13,566 bases of DNA, taken from assembly GCA_002279765.1 (NCBI GenBank), contig NCCR01000116.1, positions 38,173 through 51,738 of the forward strand, in the 5' to 3' direction. Position numbers and translations under genes: made by a program. Positions 1-5,643 of the stretch are shown piece after piece; position 1 is the first letter of the stretch; every line of letters starts with the position of its first letter. The notes beneath the pieces were generated by a model. That model worked only from the letters and a program-made list of their open reading frames with translations. It was not told where the DNA came from and searched no databases. The stretch comes from Verrucomicrobia bacterium 12-59-8. Its GTDB lineage: Bacteria > Verrucomicrobiota > Verrucomicrobiae > Verrucomicrobiales > Verrucomicrobiaceae.

Positions 1-2
1 GG

Positions 3-470
3 GAACTCTCGAACGGAAGAGTCCCATGGCCTTTAATTGGATTTGCAGCCTTAAGTGTTCCGTTTGGCGGACTCTTGCTCTGGAGCGGCTTCGGATGCCG
101 CGTCTGGGTGCTTCCTTACCGATTTACAGTCGATAGTTCACAGAACACATGTGGCTATCTTTGGAAGAATTCATGGGTTGGGCGGACTTATCTCACAGGA
201 GTATCCGCTCTAGTGACTGCGCCAGCCTATTCAAGACGATTGTGGCCTTGGGTCATTTATGCGAGCTTCCATGATGGACGAGAGCGCAAGGCTATCTTGA
301 ACTCGCACGATGGCTTCTCAAGCGAGGTGACTGCCTTCGAACGTTCTTTCGAGGCGTGTTCGAAAATTGCCAATTACCTTGGAGTGCCAATCAAACTCGA
401 TGAATGGTCTCCAGAGATCATCCGCCTACACAAAGCAAGCGAACAAGTCAGTGGTGGCAAGGGCGAATAG
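3..470 (+). CDS. C-terminal part of a small membrane protein (5' end outside window)
   Basis: The frame is open from base 3 to a TAG at 468-470, so only the last 155 residues of a longer protein are visible. The first 30 residues contain one hydrophobic, membrane-spanning stretch (PLIGFAALSVPFGGLLLWSG). The rest is soluble, with aromatic and basic residues and an acidic tail (LGVPIKLDEW). I do not recognise the family. A TTG near base 75 is in frame but lies inside the hydrophobic stretch, so it is an unlikely start. Codon use is more relaxed at third positions than in the genes after base 2000. Another + strand membrane-protein gene begins 95 bases downstream, and an attC-like element follows that, so both may belong to one gene cassette. 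Function unknown. Confidence 0.6.
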   Translation, partial: ELSNGRVPWPLIGFAALSVPFGGLLLWSGFGCRVWVLPYRFTVDSSQNTCGYLWKNSWVGRTYLTGVSALVTAPAYSRRLWPWVIYASFHDGRERKAILNSHDGFSSEVTAFERSFEACSKIANYLGVPIKLDEWSPEIIRLHKASEQVSGGKGE

Positions 471-565
471 CGCCGCTGGTTCGCTCCGCCCTGGACATCT
501 TTCTCCCGCCGTGCCACACTCCAAACGTTGGGCCAAGAAGCGGAGCTAGTCCCCAACTCACCGAT

Positions 566-964
566 ATGCTAACTGTTGCTGAGTCAGTCATACCTGCGGC
601 CATCGGCGCGGGTTCAGTCTTGTTGATTCGTCATCTTGTCAGGGCTCTGTTCGCGCCTGCCCCTGCTGAAATACTTGGTGCTACCGTCTCGCCTGCTGAT
701 CTGATCGCTACTGCATTGATTCGTCGGCGATACTACAGGTCGATTGCCTCGTTCATACCGACACTGCTGCTGATTTCAGGATTTATGCTCGGAGCGGCGA
801 TTCCGTCATTGCTCTGGCTCGACAAGCCAGGCTTCACAGTTGAGGCACCACTACTGACTGGTCTTGTGTGCGGCCTGGTTACTTGGACAGATGGATGGCT
901 TGATCGAAGGCTGTGGGAGGAATTTTATGCTTCCAGCCTCCCGAGATCATCCCCGCAGAATTGA
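566..964 (+). CDS. Small hypothetical membrane protein, 132 aa
   Basis: Starting at the ATG at 566, the frame encodes 132 residues ending in TGA. Hydrophobic stretches lie at about residues 8-29 (IPAAIGAGSVLLIRHLVRAL), 60-87 (ASFIPTLLLISGFMLGAAIP) and 93-109 (APLLTGLVCGLVTW), suggesting two or three transmembrane helices with arginine-rich loops between them. No enzyme motif or known family is visible. The frame stays open upstream to 404, but the added residues are proline- and serine-rich and unlike a protein N-terminus, so 566 is preferred. No good ribosome binding site is visible. The gene ends 57 bases before the attC-like element, the usual layout of an integron cassette gene, and many cassette genes are likewise small and unrecognisable. 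Function unknown. Confidence 0.6.
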   Translation: MLTVAESVIPAAIGAGSVLLIRHLVRALFAPAPAEILGATVSPADLIATALIRRRYYRSIASFIPTLLLISGFMLGAAIPSLLWLDKPGFTVEAPLLTGLVCGLVTWTDGWLDRRLWEEFYASSLPRSSPQN

Positions 965-1021
965 ATCTGACCATCAGGAAGCACCTCGGGAAATGATCAT
1001 CACAACGACCAACCAAAACAA

Positions 1022-1227
1022 GCCGAACAAAACGGATGGAGGTAGGAGGCTCGTATGGCATTTGTCGTGTTATCGACGGTTGCCAGCGCCCCCCGGCGCT
1101 GCTCTTCGGGTTGGCTTCTGCAAGCTATGTCGGTTGATGCGAGTTCCCACTCGCACCCTACGGGCTGCCTTTGGCTGTCTATCTCGCTCCATGCCCGCTC
1201 GCCGTCGGTTGATTCGAAGCGTTAGGC
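1022..1227 (+). other. attC-like structured element (possible integron cassette recombination site)
   Basis: The element ends in GTTAGGC (1221-1227), which fits the GTTRRRY core of an integron attC R' box. It begins with GCCGAAC (1022-1028), which pairs with that box at 6 of 7 positions. Four bases inside both ends is a partial second match (CGGAT against ATTCG), and ATGGAG (1036-1041) can pair with CTCCAT (1187-1192). The interior holds two perfect hairpins, CAGCGCC-CCCC-GGCGCTG and TGCGAGT-TCCC-ACTCGCA. It lies immediately after two small + strand genes, as an attC should. Against it: 206 nt is longer than most attC sites, the arms are asymmetric, and neither an integrase nor a second attC is in the window. 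Confidence 0.4.
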
Positions 1228-1249
1228 GTCATCACACACACTCTCTCTG

Positions 1250-1417
1250 AACCCACTCAAGACGCCTCCAGGCACAGCGGACTTTACGATACACGCCGAC
1301 ACCAAAGACGGATTGCCGATTCTTGTCTGCACCGTGGGCAAGACCGTTCTCCATTACGACGCGCGAGAAACCAGCCAAGGAAGGAACCATCGAGGCATGG
1401 CCATATCAACGCCGTGA
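1250..1417 (+). pseudogene. Possible coding remnant without a start codon
   Basis: Between a TGA at 1247 and a TGA at 1415 lies a 55-codon open frame whose translation looks protein-like (for example DFTIHADTKDGLPILVCTVG, then KTVLHYDARETSQG). It has no ATG, GTG or TTG near its beginning. It starts about 20 bases after the attC-like core site, where the next cassette gene would be expected. It may be the tail of a degraded or truncated gene, or chance. No family is recognised. Confidence 0.2.
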
Positions 1418-2023
1418 GAAACTCTCGATATTGCATCCACGCGTGAATTTTCAGGAGTTGAAGGTGGGTGGCCAAGCGAAACCGCGAAGCGGTGCAGCGA
1501 GAGCCACCGGAGCAGTCACACGACATCAACATGTTCAGAGTCGTGTGCCGGAGGCTGGCGAGAAGCTTAAACGAGCCAGCGGTCTCGATGAATCTGCGCA
1601 CGGTTCTCGCATACCTCCGGCATGCGAGCTTGATCCTGCATGCTTGCATCACGTGATCCGGTGGTTCTCGCTCGGCAAGCCTCGCTGCACAACCGGCTAA
1701 TTTCCACGCTCCCTCCGGGAGCCAATGCATGAATTAAGCGGTGTGTGAAAACCCGCGACAGCGCTTGCGCGGTGAGATTTGGGTGTGGCGGCGTTTTGTG
1801 TCACCGCTACGCGGTTCCACGAAATGGGGAGACATGGGTGATGCGGTTCCGTGGGCTGGCGCCCACGGCTACTGTTGTGCCAGCGCTACGCGCTTTCGGA
1901 GGGAGAGGCTTGCGGCTTGAAGCATTTCATAAGATGGCATGTGCTTGCCATGGCCACTCAGCACAGGTGTTTCAAAATCCGCCTAGTGACAAGAGGGCTG
2001 CATGAGCGGCATTGCGACGTGCC
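1418..2023. other. Gene-free stretch rich in short hairpins
   Basis: No convincing coding frame is present: the open frames here lack coding character and known motifs. Instead there are many small inverted repeats. Examples are ACCGC-GAA-GCGGT (1481-1493), CACACGAC/GTCGTGTG (1517-1524 and 1540-1547, with the palindrome AACATGTT between the arms), ACCGC-TAC-GCGGT (1803-1815), CCGTGGGC-TGGC-GCCCACGG (1849-1868) and AGCGC-TAC-GCGCT (1882-1894). Two share a CGC-TAC-GCG core. They could be degenerate dispersed palindromic repeats, remains of cassette sites, or structured RNA; nothing here decides which. Confidence 0.5.
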
Positions 2024-2039
2024 ACCCTATTTTTAGGGT
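2024..2039. terminator. Small hairpin over the GNAT stop codon (weak terminator candidate)
   Basis: ACCCTA (2024-2029) and TAGGGT (2034-2039) form a 6-bp stem with a TTTT loop. The TAA stop of the acetyltransferase gene lies in this structure. No clear T-run follows on the - strand, so factor-independent termination would be weak. Confidence 0.25.
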
Positions 2040-2512
2040 CTCAATAATGACTTGGAGAAGTAGATTTTGCTGTGTCCGTGAGAGTCCCAGTCGGGGATCT
2101 GGCCGACGATTTCGAAGCCGTGGGAAAGGTAGAATTGAGGTGCTTGGTATTCCATGGTATCGACATAGGCGTGCTTGCAGCCGCGTTCGAGGGCGAGGCG
2201 TTCGGCTTCTGCGAGGAGGGCGGAGCCGATGCCTTTGGAGCGCCATTCGGGATGCACGGACATGATGGAGATGCGGAGCCAGGAGAGCTGGGTTTCGGCG
2301 AAGAGGCCGGCTATTACTTTGCCGTGTGCGTGGGTGAGGAGGATGAGGGGCTGGGCTGCGTGTTCCGGCTGTTGCAGCTTCTCCATGAAGGATGGATTCA
2401 CCGCCCGGTTGTGCTCGCGGAGCCATTGGCGGACGAGGTCGCAGCCGGGGGCTGAGGTGTCGGAGGCGTTGGTGAAGTGCCAGCAGGCGTTTGGTGGACG
2501 CGGGGCATTCAT
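2033..2512 (-). CDS. GNAT family N-acetyltransferase, 159 aa
   Basis: This is a small acetyltransferase expected to move an acetyl group from acetyl-CoA to an amine in the cytoplasm; the substrate cannot be told. The acetyl-CoA pyrophosphate loop is clear at residues 86-100 (VHPEWRSKGIGSALL, matching the R/Q-x-x-G-x-G/A pattern). A second GNAT signature sits near the C-terminus (QFYLSHGFEIVG, about 126-137). The length is normal for a single-domain GNAT. A start at 2533 is possible, but those extra seven codons lie in the inserted element and its flank. The ATG at 2512 (MNAPRPP) also overlaps the pentapeptide stop as ATGA when the element is removed, so it is preferred. The present 5' region has no Shine-Dalgarno site. 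It is the last gene of a split four-gene - strand operon. Confidence 0.9.
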   Translation of the reverse strand: MNAPRPPNACWHFTNASDTSAPGCDLVRQWLREHNRAVNPSFMEKLQQPEHAAQPLILLTHAHGKVIAGLFAETQLSWLRISIMSVHPEWRSKGIGSALLAEAERLALERGCKHAYVDTMEYQAPQFYLSHGFEIVGQIPDWDSHGHSKIYFSKSLLRP

Positions 2513-2523
2513 GACGACTGGCT

Positions 2524-2841
2524 TGAATGGCACTCAGTTAAGAGCATTGATCGTGAGCTTTGGGGCGAGCGGGACGCTCTGAGCGAGGCGGGACTTGTCG
2601 CAGACGCTGCTGGTGAAAGCGGCGTGCGGCGAAGGCTCTGGATTTGCTTTCCGTTCGTGCGTGCATGACCCAGGGTCGCCTCGCCGAGGCTCGGCTGACC
2701 CTGGGCTGAATCCGCAGCCCTTTCAGGGCTGGTGTGTCGCGGCGCGAAGTGGCGAAGAGAAGGTTTTACCTCCGCAAGAAAACGCGGAGTTCCTAGCATC
2801 ATGGAACCCTCGAAGAGCGGCCTTCACTGAGTGCCATTCAT
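2524..2841. mobile_element. MITE-like element 1, 318 bp, with 15-bp inverted ends and 8-bp direct repeats
   Basis: The ends are a perfect 15-bp inverted repeat: TGAATGGCACTCAGT at 2524-2538 and ACTGAGTGCCATTCA at 2826-2840. The 8-bp direct repeat GACTGGCT flanks it at 2516-2523 and 2842-2849, as a target duplication would. There is one extra T (2841) between the right end and its repeat. No transposase frame is inside, so this is a non-autonomous element. The interior holds the double stem-loop at 2668-2730. The right end supplies the present TGA stop codon of the pentapeptide gene. A diverged relative lies at 3497-3771 in the same orientation. The parent transposon family is not identified; an 8-bp duplication fits several IS families. 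Confidence 0.7.
2668..2730. repeat. Double stem-loop, copy 1 (inside element 1)
   Basis: CCCAGGGTC (2669-2677) pairs with GACCCTGGG (2697-2705), and a nested GCCTC-GCC-GAGGC hairpin lies in its loop. Eleven bases on is a second hairpin, AGCCCT-TTC-AGGGCT (2716-2730). The first stem-loop matches copy 2 at 39 of 40 bases. The second keeps its pairing in copy 2 with different bases. Confidence 0.8.
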
Positions 2842-3113
2842 GACTGGCTGCGATAAGCTTGCAGCAGATCGGTGACGAGAATGCCTTCGATGCGCATGCC
2901 TTCGTAGCAGGCGTTGTCGATGCTCATGTGGGAGCAGTTGGCGTTGGTAATGACTGTTCCAGTGAGGTTCACGTCCTCCAAGTGTGCGGAGGACAGGTTC
3001 ACATCAACAAACCGGGCTGCTGAGAGATTTACGTCGTGGAAATTGGCGGAGCTGAGCCGGGTGTTGATGAATTCGGCATCGCTAAGGTCGGCGTTTTCGG
3101 TTTTGGATGGCAT
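2838..3113 (-). CDS. Small pentapeptide-repeat protein, 91 aa
   Basis: From about residue 8 almost the whole protein is a run of roughly fifteen A(D/N)LXX-type pentapeptides (ADLSD, AEFIN, TRLSS, ANFHD, VNLSA, ARFVD, VNLSS and so on). Such repeats fold as a right-handed quadrilateral beta-helix of about four coils. Some family members mimic DNA and protect gyrase, but most have no known role; nothing here shows which applies. There is no signal peptide or membrane segment. The start lies 6 nt after the stop of the NTF2-like gene, so the two are co-transcribed. The present stop is made by the end of element 1. Without the insert the protein would end one serine later and its stop would overlap the acetyltransferase start. 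Confidence 0.88.
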   Translation of the reverse strand: MPSKTENADLSDAEFINTRLSSANFHDVNLSAARFVDVNLSSAHLEDVNLTGTVITNANCSHMSIDNACYEGMRIEGILVTDLLQAYRSQS

Positions 3114-3119
3114 GGCAGT

Positions 3120-3494
3120 TCAGGAGTGTGGGTCGAGTGTTTTGGGGCCGGAGAGGAACCAAGCGTTGATGATTTTGCCGTCAACGATTTCGTAGGTGGC
3201 GACGAGGTCAATGGTGCCGGTGCCCTCGGGGAAGGTGCGGGTGACGCGTTCGTGATCGATGACGAAGCGGTCGATGAGGATGCGGTTGAGGAGGTGGGCG
3301 TGGAGATTGGGTTCTTGAAAGCGGAGTGCGAAGCGGGTGCGGAGCTGGGAGTGACCGGAGGCGAGGAGGGTGGCGGGGTGTTCGAACAATTGAGCGTCCT
3401 CGGCGTAAGTGGCGAGGAGGGCGTCGAGGTCGTGCGCGTTGTAGGCGTCGATCTGGCGTTGAATGAGGGCTTCTGCGGTTGTGTCCGTGTTCAT
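3120..3494 (-). CDS. NTF2/SnoaL-like protein, 124 aa
   Basis: The sequence has the usual layout of the SnoaL/NTF2-like cone fold: an N-terminal helix (ALIQRQIDAYNAHDLDALLA), a typical turn into the first strand (TYAEDAQLFEHP), a middle section with ASGHSQLRTRF, and C-terminal strands (LVATYEIVDGKIINAWFLSG). Family members include isomerases, hydratases, aldolases and many ligand-binding proteins, so no reaction can be assigned. It is cytoplasmic and of normal length. The start ATG lies inside the 8-bp GTTCATGG repeat flanking element 2. Before that insertion a GAGGA sequence 4 nt ahead of the ATG would have served as a ribosome binding site; now the start has none. The gene is followed 6 nt later by the pentapeptide gene. 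Confidence 0.88.
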   Translation of the reverse strand: MNTDTTAEALIQRQIDAYNAHDLDALLATYAEDAQLFEHPATLLASGHSQLRTRFALRFQEPNLHAHLLNRILIDRFVIDHERVTRTFPEGTGTIDLVATYEIVDGKIINAWFLSGPKTLDPHS

Positions 3495-3496
3495 GG

Positions 3497-3771
3497 GATG
3501 AATGGCTTGCTGTTAAATCGTGGGTTTTGGAGGTGGCGGCACTCGATGAGCGCGGCGGAGTTTGTTGCAGACGCTGCTGGTGGGCGTGGGGTGTGGCGAG
3601 GTGATGGGTTTGCTTTCTGGTCGTGAAGCAATGCACCCAGGGTCGCCTCGCTGAGGCTCGGCTGACCCTGGGCTATATTCCGCAGCTCCGTTGGAGCTGG
3701 TGTGTGCTAGGAAATGGTGATCGAGATCGTGGTCAAAGTGTGTTGAAGACTGCCTTTACTAAGAGCAATTC
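3497..3771. mobile_element. MITE-like element 2, about 275 bp, diverged relative of element 1
   Basis: The left end (GAATGGC, then CTGTTAA, from 3500) and right end (TTACTAAGAGCAATTC, to 3771) are degenerate versions of element 1's ends; the right 20 bases match at 16 of 20. The 8-bp direct repeat GTTCATGG flanks it at 3489-3496 and 3772-3779. Shared interior blocks are GCAGACGCTGCTGGTG (3567-3582, identical to 2600-2615) and the stem-loop block, in the same order and orientation. No coding frame is credible inside. It lies between the thioesterase stop and the NTF2-like start. The decayed inverted ends suggest an older insertion than element 1. Confidence 0.6.
3635..3698. repeat. Double stem-loop, copy 2 (inside element 2)
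   Basis: CCCAGGGTC (3636-3644) pairs with GACCCTGGG (3664-3672), with a nested GCCTC-GCT-GAGGC hairpin. The second hairpin is AGCTCC-GTT-GGAGCT (3684-3698). Relative to copy 1, both arms of the second hairpin changed together and pairing is retained. Confidence 0.78.
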
Positions 3772-3784
3772 GTTCATGGCTTCC

Positions 3785-4207
3785 TCATGGAAGTTTGGTG
3801 ATGAACCACTCGACGGTGGCGGAAAGCGTGTGGGCGCCGGATTCGTCGTGGAGTTCCACGGCGATGCTGACGATGGCGCGGCCTTTGGCGGCGAGATCGG
3901 CACGGAGTTCGTTCAGCGTTTCGGGTGGGGTGGTGACGGTGGAGGTGATGGCACCGTTGGCGGGTTTGCGGAATTTGGATTCGAGGCGGCGGACGACGGG
4001 GATGACGCCGGAGTCGGAGCCGAGGGAGCGGAGGAGGTATTCGCCGCTGGAGGCTTCGGCGAGTGCGAGCTGGGCGCTGGCGTGGACGGTGCCGAGGTGG
4101 TTGAGGTATTGGGGGCCTGCGGGGAGGCGGAGGAGCTGCGCGGGGTCCGTGGCGGTGACGATGCCGAGGAAGGTGTTGAAGGGGAGCTCGGTGACGCTGT
4201 GCTTCAT
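3785..4207 (-). CDS. Hotdog-fold thioesterase-like protein (DUF4442/PaaI type), 140 aa
   Basis: The motif NHLGTVHASAQLALAEASSG (residues 36-55) matches the central helix region of hotdog-fold acyl-CoA thioesterases of the PaaI/DUF4442 kind. It is followed by the strand VVRRLESKFRKPANGAITST and the terminal strand TLSATVEWFITKLP typical of that fold. The likely role is hydrolysis or binding of an acyl-CoA in the cytoplasm; the substrate is unknown. The length suits a single hotdog domain. It is the first gene of the four-gene - strand group. A TATAAA at 4230-4235 (- strand), about 22 bases upstream of the start, could be a -10 box, but no matching -35 is evident. Element 2 begins within a few bases of its stop codon; before insertion the next gene would have started 7 nt after it. 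Confidence 0.85.
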   Translation of the reverse strand: MKHSVTELPFNTFLGIVTATDPAQLLRLPAGPQYLNHLGTVHASAQLALAEASSGEYLLRSLGSDSGVIPVVRRLESKFRKPANGAITSTVTTPPETLNELRADLAAKGRAIVSIAVELHDESGAHTLSATVEWFITKLP

Positions 4208-4404
4208 GGGTGGAGCTGTTGGTCGTCTTTTTATAGGTCCGGCTCAGGTGGCTTGAGCTCCAACACGAATGCAGAGAAATGAATGCGAACAAGAGCGAAT
4301 CAGAGTCAAATCCGGAACCCTCTGTGTTGATTCGAATGGCCGTTACTTTTTGACTGCAGTTGAAGCCAGCGGCGCTGCATCTGCCTTTTTCGGTGATCTA
4401 GACT

Positions 4405-4608
4405 TTAGCCTGCGGCCATTCGTTTGGCGATCAACCACGTTAACCGCGTTGCATTCATGCCTGGATTTATTTGCCTTGAGTCCGCTGCGGCGCAGGGGCA
4501 GGCGTTTCCCGCTTCATGGGAAAAGTCGTGGCCGCACTCGGCACAACAGCAGGAGATGGGTGCAGACGTGTGTGCCTGCGAACACTTGCGTTCGCGATAC
4601 CGTTTCAT
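4405..4608 (-). CDS. Possible tiny zinc-ribbon protein, 67 aa
   Basis: The - strand frame contains a cysteine pattern like a zinc ribbon, CCCAECGHDFSHEAGNACPC (about residues 20-39): C-x2-C-G, then a glycine, then C-P-C. The start is taken at MKRYRER (4608); an in-frame ATG at 4623 would add five residues. The rest is basic with no other motif. It would be divergent from the membrane-protein gene at 4649 with only 40 bases between the starts, which is tight. The frame could be chance, but the ordered cysteines argue for coding. Function unknown. Confidence 0.4.
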   Translation of the reverse strand: MKRYRERKCSQAHTSAPISCCCAECGHDFSHEAGNACPCAAADSRQINPGMNATRLTWLIAKRMAAG

Positions 4609-4648
4609 AATATGCTTCCCCATAAGGATTAACCTATTTGGACGTCAC

Positions 4649-5611
4649 ATGATCGGAAAGCCGCCAACGCCAAAGCAGATTGCTTATCTAACCTACATGG
4701 GGGTGGGTAACGCGGTTTCGATGGACAGGCAGCAAGCATTTGATTGCATTGATAAATTATTCGAGGTCGAAGATCAGAACCTCTGGTCATGGCTATATGA
4801 ACGCCAGATGAACTGGCTCACGGATCGCTTTCTGTTGTATCCCAGCATCTACAGATCGGAGCTGAACAATTTTTTGAAAAATGAATTTGCTCAAACCCTG
4901 CACGATTACGTTTGGAGCCGAGTGACTGGAGCCAGCGAACAACTTACGAAGGCGAAAATCAGGCAGGTGATCAATGATTTGACCCGCGAAAACACAGAAT
5001 GGTGGAGCACTAAAGATAAAAAGGAGATCTTTTTTCTTCGCTTGGCGGCTACGTTCCCGGCGTGCTGCGACGGTAAAGCACCATCGAAAGCACCCAGGCA
5101 GGCATCGCCGCCAAGATTGATTCCAGCAGCGAGATTTGAAGACGGCCAAAACACAAGACGCACGTCGTTGATGCTGCCTTTGGTACTGCTTTCAGCTGCT
5201 TTAATCATAGGCGTCATCTCGGTGCTGTTCATGGCGCTCAGGCCTTCGCAATCTAATTTTGAGATTCAATCTGAATCCCCCACCTCGGAACAGGAAACAA
5301 ATTCGAAAACCGGCAGTTCTGTTACTGTGGCTGCTTCTGAAACGAAATCGGAGGCCTCAACTGGGAGGCAGGTGACAATGCGCATCATATCATCAGGTCC
5401 ATATGGTGCTGCAGGACTCATTGGAATTGAAACCGCCCCTGTCCAAACACCAGCAGTAGTCGCCGATTTAATTGGCAGGCAAAAGGATGAGACATGGCAC
5501 GGCACTCTTTATCGATGTGGTACCCATACATTCGCCGATTCAGGCAGGACAGTTCCCCGATTTGCGATCAGCCTGGAGACTGCGGAAGTACTGAATAGGA
5601 AGGCACAATGA
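4649..5611 (+). CDS. Single-pass membrane protein with N-terminal PTPKQ-type domain, 320 aa
   Basis: The chosen start is the ATG at 4649 (MIGKPPTPKQIAYLTYMGV). The frame stays open to 4424, but the extra residues are not protein-like and overlap the opposing zinc-ribbon frame. Residues 1-40 (PTPKQIAYLTYMGV, then MDRQQAFDCIDKLF) resemble a short helical module I associate with Verrucomicrobia membrane proteins; this is a recollection, not a search result. A charged helical region follows to about 135. One transmembrane helix lies at about 173-197 (LMLPLVLLSAALIIGVISVL), then a Ser/Thr/Glu-rich linker (200-240) and a small C-terminal domain (243-320, ending FAISLETAEVLNRKAQ). With no signal peptide, the N-terminus is probably cytoplasmic and the C-terminal domain outside. 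It converges with the next - strand gene, 32 bases away. Function unknown. Confidence 0.8.
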   Translation: MIGKPPTPKQIAYLTYMGVGNAVSMDRQQAFDCIDKLFEVEDQNLWSWLYERQMNWLTDRFLLYPSIYRSELNNFLKNEFAQTLHDYVWSRVTGASEQLTKAKIRQVINDLTRENTEWWSTKDKKEIFFLRLAATFPACCDGKAPSKAPRQASPPRLIPAARFEDGQNTRRTSLMLPLVLLSAALIIGVISVLFMALRPSQSNFEIQSESPTSEQETNSKTGSSVTVAASETKSEASTGRQVTMRIISSGPYGAAGLIGIETAPVQTPAVVADLIGRQKDETWHGTLYRCGTHTFADSGRTVPRFAISLETAEVLNRKAQ

Positions 5612-5643
5612 TTCTCTCAGTGATCGGAGAATGGGAGAGCGCG

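Noticed and set aside
864..1250. 128-codon + strand frame running through the attC-like element
   Set aside because: The translation is arginine- and proline-rich without domain features; the underlying DNA is better explained as paired structure.
2524..2841. Reading elements 1 and 2 as integron attC sites
   Set aside because: They lack GTTRRRY/RYYYAAC end boxes, and their 8-bp flanking direct repeats fit transposition, not cassette recombination.
3036..3626. Long + strand open frame of 196 codons rich in Gly, Val and Glu
   Set aside because: It is the antisense shadow of the NTF2-like and pentapeptide genes and runs into element 2; the composition is that of a reverse frame in GC-rich DNA.
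4230..4235. TATAAA on the - strand as promoter of the thioesterase operon
   Set aside because: No -35 at proper spacing; mentioned with the gene but not called as a feature.
4424..4648. Upstream extension of the membrane-protein gene from an ATG at 4424
   Set aside because: The added 75 residues are not protein-like and lie opposite the cysteine-patterned - strand frame; the ATG at 4649 begins the recognisable PTPKQ module.
5611..5632. ATTCTC/GAGAAT inverted repeat between convergent genes as a two-way terminator
   Set aside because: Only a 6-bp AT-rich stem with a 10-base loop and no T-run; too weak to call.
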